Positions 33,987 to 46,242 are shown, numbered from the stretch's first letter. The stretch: DNA of 64,000 nucleotides from Seriola aureovittata (GCF_021018895.1 NC_079364.1:30349201-30413200); one strand, 5' to 3'. The notes: generated by a model from the sequence alone, not told the origin. Translations and numbers: made by a program.

Positions 33987-34200
33987 GTCTTTTAAAAAAA
34001 AAAAAAAAAGTAAAAGAGAGGAAGAGATTGAGTGAAAGAGACAGAAAGAAAGGAGAAGTTGGAAATGACGACCACAGGAAGAGATAAAGAAAGACAATTA
34101 ATGAAAGAGGAGGAAGAAGAGATGGAGCGCAGGAGGCTTAAAAAAAAAGGGATGAATTGAAAGGGCCAGGGAAAGGAGAGGGAAGGGAGGAATGGCCGCT
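33987..34200 (+). repeat. Poly(A) and purine-rich (GAA/GGA) tract
   Basis: About 16 A at 33993-34008 followed by roughly 180 bp of G/A-rich, non-periodic sequence. Confidence 0.8.
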
Positions 34201-34289
34201 CTACGTGGTTTCAGTTAAATACTGATTTCATCATACTACTGGGGAAGGAGAGGGGGGGGGGGTGGTGGCTGTGGCTGTGGCAGCTCTAA

Positions 34290-34580
34290 AACACATAACT
34301 TTTTACGAAGTGAAAATCAAATATTAAAAATGACAGGCCTTATAAGTGTGCTGAGTGAGCTCGGGTCACGGAGGGAGGGAGGTGCGGGCGGCTTGTCAGC
34401 TACTATCTGTCAGGGCGAATTAGAAACAATCAGGGCCGAGTGAAAGGGAAGGTGATTGTTATTAAGCGGCGGGGCCCTGCGAGCGGGCGCCCCAGATGTG
34501 GCCGTGCATATAAAAGAACAGGAAGCCGGCAGTTTAATTCAGGAAGCTTGCCGAGGCGAGCGAGCAACGCCACAAAGGAG
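34290..34580 (+). promoter_or_regulatory. GC-rich candidate regulatory block with a TATA-like word
   Basis: Unusually CpG-dense for this intron (GGCGGGGCCC, GAGCGGGCGCCCC), combined with GCGAATTAGAAAC and TGATTGTTATTAAGCG. TATAAAAG at 34509-34516 on the plus strand lies inside the GC-rich part. It could be an enhancer or a promoter of an antisense transcript. No function is demonstrated. Confidence 0.38.
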
Positions 34581-34594
34581 GAGAGGGAGGTGGT

Positions 34595-34640
34595 GGGCGC
34601 TTGGAGGGGCGGGGCGGGGGTGGTGGAGGGGGGGCAGAGG
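34595..34640 (+). repeat. G-rich tract
   Basis: GGGGCGGGGCGGGGG followed by further G runs to 34635. Several GGGG runs give quadruplex potential on the plus strand. Confidence 0.75.
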
Positions 34641-34726
34641 ATATGAGGGGGCTGGGGGCTTCTTGTTGCTAATATGCTGGAAGTTACTTTGATAACACAT
34701 TAAGCCTTTTGTGGAATGATGGACCT

Positions 34727-34752
34727 TTTTTTTTTTTTTCTTTTTTTTCTTC
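34727..34752 (+). repeat. Poly(T) tract
   Basis: T run with a single C interruption, then CTTCTTCTG. Confidence 0.9.
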
Positions 34753-34876
34753 TTCTGCTCATCCATCTCTGTCCATCCCGCACAGGGACGTCGCTGGTTA
34801 GCCCGCAGAGGGGAGGGGGGTGGGAGGTGGAGGGGCAAGAGGAAGAATCACGGGTGAAATCTAGATAAGTCGACCT

Positions 34877-34877
<1 letters not shown>

Positions 34878-34912
<35 letters not shown>

Positions 34913-35026
34913 ACACGTATCTGAGTGAGGTGGGAAGAGACAGCCAAGCCCATATATCAATTACAACTTGATATCCTGGGAGGATGATGGGACAGACAGA
35001 GAACCCCCCTGAACGGATGGATGTGA

Positions 35027-35085
<59 letters not shown>
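34878..35085 (+). repeat. (CA)n and (GT)n arrays 115 bp apart, inverted to one another
   Basis: CA at 34878-34916 and pure GT at 35029-35085. The two are complementary, so single-stranded DNA or RNA here could fold into a long stem. Confidence 0.95.
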
Positions 35086-35087
<2 letters not shown>

Positions 35088-35099
35088 GTTGTGTGAGCT

Positions 35100-37150
35100 C
35101 CTTTTTTCTTTTGGTAATCATCTGACAGTCCTTCCCCATCTCTCCCTGAGCTCCTGTCAGTGTTTGGTCCATGTGCGTGCACTTTTTTTCCCCTCCCGTG
35201 CACGCTCGTCACAACACATTGATGGACATGGACATGACTCTCTTTTGACTCCTTTGGTAGTCCTGTTATCTGTCAAGTTGTGCACCCTCTAAAACTCCGG
35301 TGAGACAGACATCAACGTCCACAGATCCCTATCAGGTGGAGTGAGGGTTGCTGGGTAAGGCAAGGTGGGGGGGGCTAGTTGTGTGCAATATCTTAGTTAG
35401 GGAAGGGTGGGGTAGGGGTGTGGGGGGTATTTGAATGATAGGGAGTGACAGTAATATGCCGAGAGGCTGCAGACTCAAAGGCACATTGGCCACTGCTAAA
35501 CTTTGCAAAACAAACTGTGAACAACTCACATGGGGAAAAAAAAACTTAACTTGATGTCTCAGTTTAACTTTTAATGTATTGAATGAACATCAAACAAAAA
35601 TCTGATCACACATTAGGAATAATAAAAACACAAGTAGTACCAAAGATAGATTTATTAGAGGTTTTATTTGACTATAGTGGGAGCCAATCCGAGACAGAAA
35701 GTCAAGTGGATCCATTGTTTCTCAAATAGTTTCACTTAACATCGGTTACGTGAAATCAATGGGAAATACAGAGGGAAAAAAAAGAGCAGAAATGAAGGAG
35801 TTGTTACGATAGTTTCTTTCATATATTGCTTTTGTCTCAGAGCTTGAAGGGCTTTGATTTCTATTTACTTTGTAGTGAGAGATATCGCAAGAAATTATTC
35901 CTCCCCTTAAGAATCATTGATCATCCAATAGGTTGAAATAAAGCAGTCTTGTCACACGCTCTCTCTCTCTCTCTCCCTCTCTCTCTCTGTCTTTCTCTCT
36001 TGTCATCTTTATCGTGGTGATCAGTCGAACGCTTGCCTAACACGAGCCGTCTCTAGTTTCTACCTCCCAGGTTTTTCTCTCCGTTGCCGCTGCTGATGTA
36101 GCGGAGGTTATGGTGTTAAACACGGAGCTGCTAAATGTTCCCCAAGGTAATAACAGTCAGCGTATATACAGTACTGTGCTGTACGGCGACGGGAAGTTTC
36201 AGAGTGAGTGTGGAGGGAATGGAGATGGAGAGGAAAGCGGTGAGAAGGAGGTTGAAAGTGTGTGTGTGTGTGTGTGGTGGGGGGGGTGAAAGGACATAAA
36301 ATAATTGGTAGACAAAGAGGCGAAAATGAAGGGTGCAACAGGAAAGAGATGGAAGATGGCTAATTGCTAAACTAAAGGTACTGTATATATAAAGACGATG
36401 ACAAGTGATGCTAATGTCGCACTGTTGTGACACTGTTGGTTGGTGAGTGAGCACAGGTGCCAGCACTGCGATTGTGATTACATGCGTTAAATATCCACCT
36501 TTTAGTCATGTCAGCCATTTAATCTGTTTATCCACTCCCGTTTTCACTCAAGAAAGATTGGATGTTCTGCGTAGTTAACGGTACCTTCAATTCCTGCAAG
36601 TTCATTCTTTACCCTGGAAATCGTAGTTCGACAAAGTAACCGCAACTCAAGTTTGACTTACTAGCTTTTCTCAAAGGTCAACAACATCTCAGGATCTTCA
36701 TCTACAAACTAAAGCTGGCTCATAGGATTAGAGCTGTCAGAGTCCGATCACATTCACAACATAAAAGACCATCCTTGAGCACGGACAGGCTTGCAGTTGA
36801 AAGCTCTGGGAAAAACTACTAATACATACAAATACCTTAAATTTGACTGGACATGCAGAGTTTAGACTTTGAGTGATGGTCAACACGTGGTTCCTTCATC
36901 TTCCCTTCACAGTGGCCATTCACCGTTTGTAAGTGTTTATTATGTGGGGCACCCTCAAGGTCATAAATTACAAAGTCTTTCTTGATCCTGTCTAAACTAT
37001 GAATGAGTACTCAGGAACACACATGGGTTTCCCGGATCTCTCGTCACTTTGAATGAGTTGAGCAATTGTGTTTGCCGTTTGTCAAGTGATTTGCACTGCA
37101 TCTCTTCAGAAGTTGAACTATTTTCAACTTCATTCTGGCATCCATTGCGA
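35100..37150. other. Intronic stretch without genes
   Basis: CT repeats at 35960-36000 and GT/G repeats at 36258-36289 are the only clear features. 35800-35950 (AAATTATTCC, AATCATTGATCATCC) is a weak regulatory candidate. The rest is unremarkable. Confidence 0.5.
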
Positions 37151-37159
37151 TGGTTATGG

Positions 37160-37295
37160 TTGCTCCCATTCTTTCATTTGGTCAAGTTTCAGCCACCGAA
37201 ACTGCTTGGTTAAGGAAAGATTGTGATTAATCTAAATAAACCAGCCTTGACTGAAGATGGGATTCAAACCACTTTAAATGTATTCATGCCCAGCC
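37160..37295 (-). repeat. Dispersed repeat fragment, copy e
   Basis: GGTTTGAATCCCATC on the minus strand is B-box-like, and CTTGGTTAAGGAAAGATTG on the plus strand matches the body seen at 55815-55835 and 32970-32995. Confidence 0.4.
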
Positions 37296-38469
37296 ACTGC
37301 TGCTTAACTCCTTGCTTTGTTGTAGCACAGTAAGTCACACTAATTTCATCTTTTCTTCTAGTTTTTTATTTATTTATTTATCTTTTCTATTATTTGCATT
37401 ACCACAAAAGTGTTCCAAGAAATGATTGTTTCAATCTTTGAATGAACAAAAGTTTGAAGTTTGGGTTGCAGTTTTATAAGTCAGCTAAAGGAAGACTTGA
37501 CTCTACTTGCTTATTCTCTTCTGTGTAGAGATCAATTTAGCTAGCTAACAGCTACATCAGCTGAGCCATTAGCAAACCAAACATTTAACATATATTTGAA
37601 TACATAAATGAATGAATTGAATATATAAATGGACTGAATATGGGTACAAGAATGTGTTGCATAATTTAGTAATATATTACCAATGTCAGGTTAACGTTTC
37701 ATATTATCTTTAGATTTTAAACCCTTGATCAGTGTATGGCAGCAGTCCACACAAAGAGCCCAGCTGTATATGTGGCCATGAATGAAATGTGAATTGTGGT
37801 GGTCCATTTTCACAAGAATCTTTTCATTACATGCTGCTCCAAACAGACAAGACATAAATTGTGATTTGTAGAAAATTGTTTTCTGAAGTGTCATAAACCG
37901 TTATAGAGTTGGATTGTACCCAGGCACTGTAAAGAGGAGGAAAGTGTCTCTACCTCACCCGTGTGACCTAAATCTTTGTCTTGATGAGAAAAGAGTAAAG
38001 GTGTAGAAATATGTGGAAGAAGAAATTCAAAAGCGAAGAGAAAACACACACAAAACAGAGGATATGGATGCTGTGGGAGGTGGAAATTGCCTCCTTCCCC
38101 AATCCAACGCAATCCCTCATTTTTTTCTCCAGGAGGCCAGATCCAGGCCATGTCTAAGATTTCACAACGATTAGCGAGGGAGGGATGAGGGAGGATATAG
38201 AGATGTACTGGAGCAGCATTAGCCATTAATCACCAAGGAAGGAGAGAGAGGGAGAGACAGAGAGGGAGTGATAAAGACAGAGAGGTCCTAGCATGGCTCA
38301 GCATGGGACTTGCACTTTTACTGTCTGGACCTCCAGGGGTCTTGTGTTTGACTGCAGAAGAGTGGCTCAATAGCAGCAGATGAGCTCCTTAATCCTGGGA
38401 GTCAGATTCAAGACCAGAATATATGCAGCGTATATATATATATGTGTGGAGTGGAATCGTATCTAATCA

Positions 38470-38578
38470 TGTCCAGGGTGTACCCCGCCTCTCGCTCAGT
38501 GTCAGATGGGATTGGCTCCAGCTCCCACATGACCCTAAAAGGATAAGTGGTATAGCTAATGCATGGATGGATGGATAA
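38470..38578 (+). mobile_element. SINE/L2 3' tail fragment
   Basis: TCCAGGGTGTACCCCGCCTC, GGGATTGGCTCCAGCTCCC and AGGATAAGTGGTATAGCTAA followed by ATGGATGGATGGATAA form the typical 3' end of fish V-SINE/L2-type retroposons. The 5' part is absent (5' truncation). Confidence 0.75.
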
Positions 38579-38905
38579 ATGAGAAGACTTAGATATTGCT
38601 ACTCTACATCTACAGCATATCTTTTTTTGTCCCTCATCAACGACTCAAATTTTGGTACCATAAGAAAACTGAACTCAAAATTCGGGCTTAGTACTTTGAC
38701 GCATTTACAGTCATCTGTTAAAATGGCCGTCAACATAGTAGCAACCATGTTGACAGCTATAGTTAAGAGTTGGTCAAAGCTAGAAAAAGATTAGAGTCAT
38801 GGTTAAAAGACACCATAATGACTGTTGTTTAAAAAAAAAAGGGGGGGGAATGTGAGGAGCAGTCTCCTGTGTCAAAGTCACACGCTTGGTTGAGCGAACC
38901 ATTTA

Positions 38906-38931
38906 CACAACCTCCTTCCACGGAGGTTGTG
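38906..38931. repeat. Perfect 10-bp hairpin
   Basis: CACAACCTCC and GGAGGTTGTG pair around a 6-base loop. No element ends were recognised beside it. Confidence 0.8.
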
Positions 38932-39465
38932 CGGTGTGTAGTCGCACTACTTCCACCCTTTGCTACTAAGAGACAATAGTTATTATTCACACAACCACAA
39001 TAGTTTGCTTGTCAGAATAATGCAAATCAAGGTTTGACAAGAAATTCTCATCTCAAGCTCGACTTACTAACCCATGACCAAATGTGGAATCTCGGTCACA
39101 ATATAACGGGCGCTCTTATATATGGGTGGAGATCGTAACCACTGTCTCTGTTCAAGGACGGACAAGGGGTTAAGATCTCCCCCATGTACAACCACCTATT
39201 ATCAAGTGACTGAATTACATACTTGCATCACATGATAACAACTAAACCATCTCCATGACACCTGAGCAACTCCATCCACTGAGGAAGGCCATGAAATATG
39301 GCTGGAAGCTTCAGAAACACAACATCATTAGACCTAGTGATTATCATTTCTAGTTAAACTGTTGTTTCCAAGGTCAGGAAAGAACCTTTAAGCTGATCTA
39401 AATATATGTTGTTTCAAATGTTTCAACAAAGAACAATACTAGTGTTTTTTTCTGGTGCTGTCACA

Positions 39466-39744
39466 GCAGTGCAGTGGTTAGCACTGTTGCCTCACAGCAA
39501 TGAAGCAAGGTTCGGAGTTTGAACCTGCCACTTGGCTGGGGCCTTTCTAGGTCCTCAGGGTACTCCGACTTCCTCCCACAGTACAAAGATGTGCAGGTTA
39601 ATTGGTGACTCTGAGTGGCCTGTAGGTGTGAATCTGTCTCTATGTGTCAACCCTGTGTTAGACTGGCGACCTGTCCAGTGTGTTCCCCGCCTCTTGCCTC
39701 CTCGCGACCCTCAAAACGAATGGCGGTATAGCTAGTGGATGGAA
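39466..39744 (+). mobile_element. V-SINE/Mermaid-like tRNA-derived SINE
   Basis: The head GCAGTGGTTAGCACTG is a good A box and GAGTTTGAACC a B box. The central GGTACTCCGACTTCCTCCCA and the 3' part GACTGGCGACCTGTCCAGTG, CCCCGCCTCT, then GCGGTATAGCTAGTGGATGG fit V-SINEs. Compared with typical members, a segment is missing near 39548. Confidence 0.78.
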
Positions 39745-40014
39745 GGGTGTCACGAAGGAAATAGCTACTTTGATGAGATATCAAGTGGAAAACACAACAT
39801 GTAACCAGCTTTGAATATTGCTGTAGGAGTTATTTAAGTGCTGATTTCACAAAACACGGGAGCAGTGAAAGCTGCTCTTGCACGGGATGTTTTATCAACA
39901 TGTCTCCAACATTTAAAAGGGGCTATTTGTATGCTTTCTCTCACACTGAACACTGTGTCTTGCTGGGAGCAGGTGGTGTTGATTGTTGCTTGACAAGAGA
40001 TACAGCCATGTTGT

Positions 40015-40325
40015 CTTTACAATACAAGAGGTTCTAATACGTCCTCTGAGCAGAGTTATGTGTTCTGGGCAGATTGGAGGCTGCAGTGACACTAAAGTGA
40101 CGTGACCGACTGGGGCTAGCTGGTTAGCGTGCTAACTTCAGTAGAAGAAAAGATACAGAGAAGAGTTAACATTGGTGTTGCGTTCCACCTCTGAGGACAG
40201 CTGGTGGTGAGTAAAGGCATGAAGTTTGATGCTGAACTCAAAACGTTTCTTCAAGACTGGTAGGTAAACAGCTGTTAATGCTAACGCTAGCTATGTAGCA
40301 ATAGCAAAAGTTATAAATAGCTCAT
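40015..40325 (+). repeat. Dispersed repeat shared with 2310-2600
   Basis: Its left 230 bp matches the inverted part of the 2.3-2.6 kb repeat and its right 70 bp matches the direct part. GCTAGCTGGTTAGCGTGCTAAC is an internal imperfect palindrome. No coding capacity is seen. Confidence 0.62.
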
Positions 40326-41764
40326 TTAAATGTTAGGCTGGCTATTGTAAAGCTTGCACATACATATACTCTTTCAGATGAACCTTCCGTGAGTAGACAA
40401 CAGTTTCCACTTTTATGGTGTGATCATCATTACCAGCCTTCTCGTACTCTACTTTCATATAAGGTTTTCCACCCTCAACCCCCCCTGCCCCACCCCACTT
40501 GGTGTTCCCTGTACCCCCCCTTCTTTCTATGTCCCCTATCCCCTCCTCCCTCTCCCTACACCTCTTCCTCTCTTCCTATTTTTATTTTATTTTATTTTTT
40601 TCTGTACTATGAATAAATTTTGTCTGTCCCGGACATGAAAATGTCAAATACCTAAAATACACCTAGGCTAAATAGCATATTAATTTTTAATGCCTGCTCA
40701 TCCTATGCTGCTATTCTCATATCAGGCCTGTCTGCCAACAGCTGTTGCTGGCTCTCTGGCTGGGAATTTATCATCCATCTAGCGAAAGGAGGGGAGAGAG
40801 GGAGAGAATAAAAAAAAAAAAAAAGAGATGGGAGACATTGTTCAGAAGACAAGGAAAAAGGGGAGGGACAGATCCGTGTTTTCATGGATCCCTAGCTTGC
40901 ATTTATATCACCTACACCTCGCAACTTTCTTTTTCTTTGATATACGAGTGGGATTCAATTACACTAATGCCAAACATAAATTGTTCAAGATTCGTTCCTA
41001 TTTCCCCCCTTCGCGGTGTGTTATAGCACGAGCCTCCTCATACATAAAAAAGAAATAAGGAACAAAGTAGTGACATTGACGCTGGAGGTAGTGACATTGG
41101 GGAGAACAGGAGAGGGAGGCAAGACGCACAGAAGCAATGTGCCAGTGTGGGTGTTGAATGCCACCCATGTGCGTTTTTAGGTGGCATGTGGTGGATGATT
41201 ATCATAGATTATCACAATCCAGATTGTTACAAGTTCTGTCTGCGCACATAGCAAGCAGGGTACTGTAGCTGTGTGACTGTCTCTGTGTGCGCGTGTGTGT
41301 TTTGGTTTAAGACGGAGTGCCTTTGGGGATAAGACTAAATGGTGAGTGAATGACGAACAGTTGGAGTGTGTGTGCGTGTGTGTTTGTGTGCATTTATTCG
41401 TGTGTGTGTGTGTTTCTTGTTCTTTTATCCCAACAGTGTGAGAGGCAAATACACAGGGTTTTAGGGAGCTGTGAAGAAGACAACATATTGCCATAGGTGA
41501 AGGTATGAATTGTGTGTGGGGTGAGCTTACCTTAACACACCAGCTGCATACTGGAGTCCAACCTGTCTGTCAGGATCAACTGGCCTCTCGCTGTCACTCC
41601 TGACTGACTACTGCTTACTGGAATGGCCACCTAGAGGGAGAAAACAGTGGAGGGGGACAGATTAGAAGCAGAGGTGATAATGAAATATAGAGCTGAGGAG
41701 GCGAAGAGGAAGATGGACAAGGGGATACAGAACGAAGACGAAGACAGTGACGTGTGGGGACGAG

Positions 41765-42110
41765 GAAGAAGAAGATGAGGTGGGATGGGGTGGTGGTGGT
41801 GGGGGGGGGAGGGGGGTCAATGTCGAAATGAAAATCTAACAAATTCAGCAAGCGACGCTGCAGAGGTCAAGGGAATGCAGCCAGAAAAAGGTTAAAGATG
41901 AAATCAAAGCTGGCTCGCTGTGGTGCCCGGAGGCACAGCTGAAAATCTATCCCTCCAAGGCAAGGCCACCGCTGACGTGAGGCAGACAAGAAGCTAAATA
42001 CTGCACGCCACTCGGGGATCTTTCATTTTCAACCGATCAATAAGGGCTTATATTTATCAGGGCCTCCGAGCAGCTGCCACGTCTGACAACCTCCACTTCA
42101 TTTTTGCACT
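41765..42110 (+). promoter_or_regulatory. Candidate non-coding regulatory block after a G-rich tract
   Basis: 41779-41817 is G-rich (GGTGG/GGGG runs). 41860-42110 is complex, with ACCGATCAATAAGGGC and CGTCTGACAAC words and many CpGs. Only the second part is proposed as regulatory. Confidence 0.3.
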
Positions 42111-42170
42111 CCTCCTCTTTTCTCCTCCTCCTCCTCTTCTTCTTCCCTTCCTCCTCCTCCTCTCCACCCT
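42100..42170 (+). repeat. (CCT)n-rich pyrimidine tract
   Basis: CTCCTC/TTCTTC triplets; purine-rich in the ZNF536 transcript. Confidence 0.85.
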
Positions 42171-42256
42171 CTGCACGCCAAATTGAGACCCATCGACCAT
42201 GAAAAGGGGCAGAGATCCTGGATTGCCATTAACCCCCCTTGTGTCACTAGACTGTC

Positions 42257-42400
<144 letters not shown>

Positions 42401-42524
42401 CCTGGAGATATAATTCTGCTAAAGGTCTGTCTCCCCCTTCTTTAAAGAAACATGCCTTATCATTATGGCCTTGGCACAGACACCAGCACCTCTTCATGTC
42501 TTTTGTTCCTCAAGCTGCCCAAAT

Positions 42525-42564
<40 letters not shown>

Positions 42565-42597
42565 ACAAACAAACACAAAGACACACACACACACACC
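42525..42597 (+). repeat. (CA)n microsatellites
   Basis: CA runs at 42525-42561 and 42578-42597 with AGACAAACA between them. Confidence 0.94.
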
Positions 42598-42789
42598 ACC
42601 CTGCCACAACTTGATTTCACTTTTAATTACTGCCATTTTGTACATCTCTTTTTCTTTTCTGTTCTTGTTTTATTTTTTTTTTGCCAAACTCACTTCATAT
42701 AACGAAAATATCAAATCGCAAATTACAACTATAAATCTGAGGAGCATCATGAGAAGCGGAAGATTGGGTTTAGGGGGTCTGAGTTAAAA

Positions 42790-43040
42790 TAACTGTCTGT
42801 CTAATCATCTGCACAACAATATTTGCTGTGAGGCATTCTAAATAGATTATCGCTAGTCCATCTGTGTCATCATTGATTTATAAAGCATTAAGCTGCTTGG
42901 AGAAGAGATAGGGCCTTGCCTTCTCTGCTGTTAAAGGGGCTTCTTGTCGAAATCAGGGGCACGCCAATGGAACAACTGTGGCACTCGTCTAACCTCCCCT
43001 TTAATCGTCAGGCGAGAGGAAGTGAAAATAGGACGGGCGT
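42790..43040 (+). promoter_or_regulatory. Candidate non-coding regulatory block
   Basis: TCTAATCATCTG, TAGATTATCGC, TCATTGATTTATAAAGC and CCTTTAATCG words occur in 250 bp without repeats or element ends. It is a strong-looking composition-based candidate. Confidence 0.4.
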
Positions 43041-43045
43041 ATCTG

Positions 43046-43168
43046 TGTGTGTGTGTGTGTTTTTTTTTTTTTTTTAAAGGGAAGTATGAATCCAAATTTT
43101 CTGCATCTCTTTTTGTTTGGTGATACAAAGAGACTGGGAGGAGGGGAGGAAGTACAGAAAAAAAAAAT

Positions 43169-43203
<35 letters not shown>

Positions 43204-43263
43204 AACAAATAGCGCACATAAACACATATGCACATACACACATGCAGAAAAAAAAAAAAAAAA
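43046..43263 (+). repeat. Low-complexity cluster: (GT)n, poly(T), (CA)n(GA)n, poly(A)
   Basis: GT then T at 43044-43076, CA/GA at 43167-43203, and A at 43247-43263, with about 90 bp of unique sequence between. It separates two regulatory candidates. Confidence 0.92.
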
Positions 43264-43264
43264 C

Positions 43265-43450
43265 AAGGGACATCATTAACATATGAATGCTATATGCAAA
43301 TGGTAGGGAGAGAGCAGATGTTGTTGCATTTAATTGACCTATATGTGAATTGCATCCAAACCTTTCACTGTGTTTTCTGGGCCCACTGAGTACGGTTTTG
43401 ACTGGCTTTCTAGTACCACTCAATATATGAGCAGGGAGCACAGCGATGTT
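43265..43450 (+). promoter_or_regulatory. Candidate non-coding regulatory block with perfect octamer
   Basis: Perfect POU octamer ATGCAAAT at 43294-43301, preceded by CATCATTAACATATG and followed by GCATTTAATTGACC. No repeat signature is present. Confidence 0.42.
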
Positions 43451-44117
43451 AGCAGTGTTTAAACATAAAGAGGGAGACGACTAAAAATAAAGTAGAATAG
43501 AATCGAATTCTAGGGAGGAGAAAAGACACTGTGTCGTTTCCTTACTGATGAAGCAGCACTCCAGTTCTGTATTTGGTTACAATTTTGTAATAGTAGTTTT
43601 GTTTTAAGCAACTACTCACTATGATTTAATTCACAGTAATTCATTTTTTGAGGTACTTTAACATAAAAATCACATGATGAGCTGACGAAATATAGCTCAG
43701 ATATCGTTATAGACTAAACTACCCAACAGAATGTAAAACTGCTAAAATAGCTAACCCAAGCAGTAACAGTAAAATGCTGCTTACATGCCAATATAATAAT
43801 AAAGAAAATATAGTATCATCATTTGCTGTATATAATACTGTATCACTCTGAAATGGGACGTTGCGCATAATATGTATTTACATTTTTCTTAAAGTTATAA
43901 TTCTTAAAGCTTCAGTCCACCTGAATATGGTGACACCTGTGGTTACCGGTGGTAACAGCAGCAGCCAAACCCAGCAACCCTTTCTCCTTCGTAGTTATTT
44001 TTAAATGTTGCGTATATGTTTTGAAGGAAACGCAATTGCTCCACGGATATTTGGTCTTTTCCAGTCCATGATTCTGCATTTTTATACCGGGCAGGATTTG
44101 CATGTAGTTGGGTTTAG
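43450..44117. other. AT-rich intronic stretch without recognisable features
   Basis: No element ends, long simple repeats or regulatory clusters stood out on either strand. Confidence 0.5.
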
Positions 44118-44606
44118 GCTACATCCACACTAAAACGTTTTAGTTCTAAAACGCATCTCTTTTGCGGAACTGTTGCCTGGCGTCCTAACTACTCCAGAGT
44201 TTTTCAAACCCCTAAAACACAGACTTTTGGAAAGCTTGCTGACCCTGTTTTAGTTTGAAAGCTTCATGGTTATGTTTTACTTTTGGAAACGTTCACCCAG
44301 ACCCCCATGTTCGTTTCCTGAATCCCAATTCCCTGATTCGTCACCCCTTTCCCGAACATGGATAACAAATTAAAAGCGTGGGCGACCTTGTTGTCTTTGC
44401 TAGCAGATAAGGTTATAATGCTACAACTGTCTACATGCGCAGGAGGCAAGCTAATGACTGTGAATGGTCATGTGATATGCGTTTTGGGGCATGTTAGAAT
44501 GGATGGAGATCATTCCTGCTACAAAACTAAAACGCCTGTCTGGGTGGTGATTGTTTTTGCCGTAAGGGGGCGTTTTAAAGTGAAACTGTTTAAGTGTGGA
44601 CGTAGC
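44118..44606 (+). mobile_element. Non-autonomous DNA transposon with 'CTACGTCCACAC' ends
   Basis: The left end GCTACATCCACACTAAAACG and the right end, GCTACGTCCACACTTAAACA in reverse complement, form terminal inverted repeats. The internal AAAACGCAT and GGGGCGTTTTAAA also mirror each other. It is 489 bp with no transposase. Superfamily is not assigned because no clear target duplication was seen. Confidence 0.72.
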
Positions 44607-44639
44607 ATTAAGCTTCAGCTTTTGGTAAAACCGATCGTT

Positions 44640-44765
44640 CCCAAACCTTCACCAAAGTACTTTTGCTGCCTAAAGCACAGACGGGACTGTGGAATCGAAC
44701 CCAGGTCTGGGTGCGACAGTCGCGGGCTTGATACTGCCCAGTGTAACCACCTCCAGGCAACTCAG
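44640..44765 (-). repeat. Dispersed repeat with tRNA-like B box, copy d
   Basis: On the minus strand GGGTTCGATTCCACAG is an excellent B box, followed by TCCCGTCTGTGCTTTAGGCA and GCAAAAGTACTTTGGTGAAG. It is the best-preserved member of the family in the window and directly abuts the DNA transposon. Confidence 0.6.
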
Positions 44766-44879
44766 CTGCTGTTAATAAGTGTACACATTGTAAACAATAA
44801 ATGTACACATTTCCGACAAAAGGTGTTTGTTGTTGCAGTTTATTTGTATAGAAATGTAATTTCTAGGAGACAGGGTTAG

Positions 44880-46200
44880 GGTGGGGGTGGGGGGGGCAAC
44901 AGGCTGTTGATACTGTTGTCTAGCTCTGCGCACTAAGCTTTAACTATTGAAGACTGTTATATTTACCCAGCAATTGAGTATCACAAATATTAGGCCTAAT
45001 TTGATATTTTGAATGAAATGGAGTGGCTAAGTCTCGCTCTCTAACAATAAGCTACAATTATTGAACAAGTGAGAGAAATACAAACAGAGACAGCCTTCTT
45101 TCTGTGAGGTCCGCAGCGTGAATTCAGTTGTTTCATTGTGCCTTTAAGTTATTATTACAAATTTAGGGTGCTGTCGTCTGCACCCTTTTTACACCAATTC
45201 ACATGTAGGATGTGACAGAGGTGGGATCACAAATGGGAACACAAATTAGATTCATTTTGATAGCTAATTTCATACTGTATATCTTCATTTGATGTAACAT
45301 TACAATGCTTAACAGTAAAAGCTATTTCATTTGATTATTTCAAGTATTTAATTATATTTATTAACTTGCTGAATTGAGCTTTGTGGCTGCGACAAAACAT
45401 TAATCCTACTTCCTAAAAGGAGCGCTTTCATACAAGAATTTTTAAACTTTGCAGACACATTCATTTCATATCTTTCCTCATTATGTTGATTTCTTTTTTT
45501 AAATGTAAAATTACAGACCTTATGTTTCTTTCAAAACACATTTCCTGTTGCAAATTGAGCATAATTTTTAGGAGACATTGCTGGGCCCCAGAGTTGTGTT
45601 CGAAACTGTATGTTTTGCCATTATAATGGTTTGAAATGTGCAGATGCACCAGCTTTTATCTTCTGTATCATGTCCAGTACATGCACAGATGATTTCCTGT
45701 GAATCCCTTGTGCATGGAGACGCAATCTGAATACAGCACAGGGAAGGCAGACTTTGCTAGTTACACTGAAAAACATTATATACAGAGTGTAAATACAGTG
45801 AATGGCTATTGCTGAAAATACTACCATACATGGGGTGTGATATCAGGAAGATTTTACGGGTCAGACCTCTCTGACTTCCACTGTGGAGTAGCAGCAGTAT
45901 AATGGAGTATTTTTACTAATTTTGAAAAGAGGTGAAAAGTGAAGAGTAAAAGAGAGTTTCTCCCACTGTTTGACACCTTAGGCAGCCTGCCAAGGCCCAG
46001 AGAGAAGGTGATTTTCAAAGTCTATTCATCTTTAGCTCTATCAGTCACCCCCCCCCCCCCCAAACTAGATTTTGTTCTGCAGCTTTAGATACAGATAGAG
46101 AAACACTGAGAGGAGGAGGAGGAGGAGGGAAAGTCACACATTTTACACTGCAATGTTTGCATGGGTGAGCCATGAAAAACACAGATGCTATTTTCATCTG
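44880..46200. other. Intronic stretch without genes
   Basis: A G-rich run at 44880-44897, a C(14) run at 46048-46061 and GGA triplets at 46111-46128. Otherwise AT-rich sequence with no recognised element. Confidence 0.5.
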
Positions 46201-46214
46201 GGCCTCTGCCTTTC

Positions 46215-46242
46215 TTTTTTTTTTTTTTTTTTTTTTTTTTTT
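46215..46242 (+). repeat. Poly(T), 28 bases
   Basis: A pure T run followed by ATCCCACCCCCC and CAC/CCG triplets. Confidence 0.95.

Noticed and set aside
44677..44770. tRNA-like B box suggesting a tRNA gene
   Set aside because: There is no cloverleaf, acceptor stem or matching A box at the right spacing; it belongs to a dispersed repeat family.
44358..44879. 173-codon plus-strand ORF
   Set aside because: It starts inside the DNA transposon, crosses its right end and the B-box repeat, and shows no domain.
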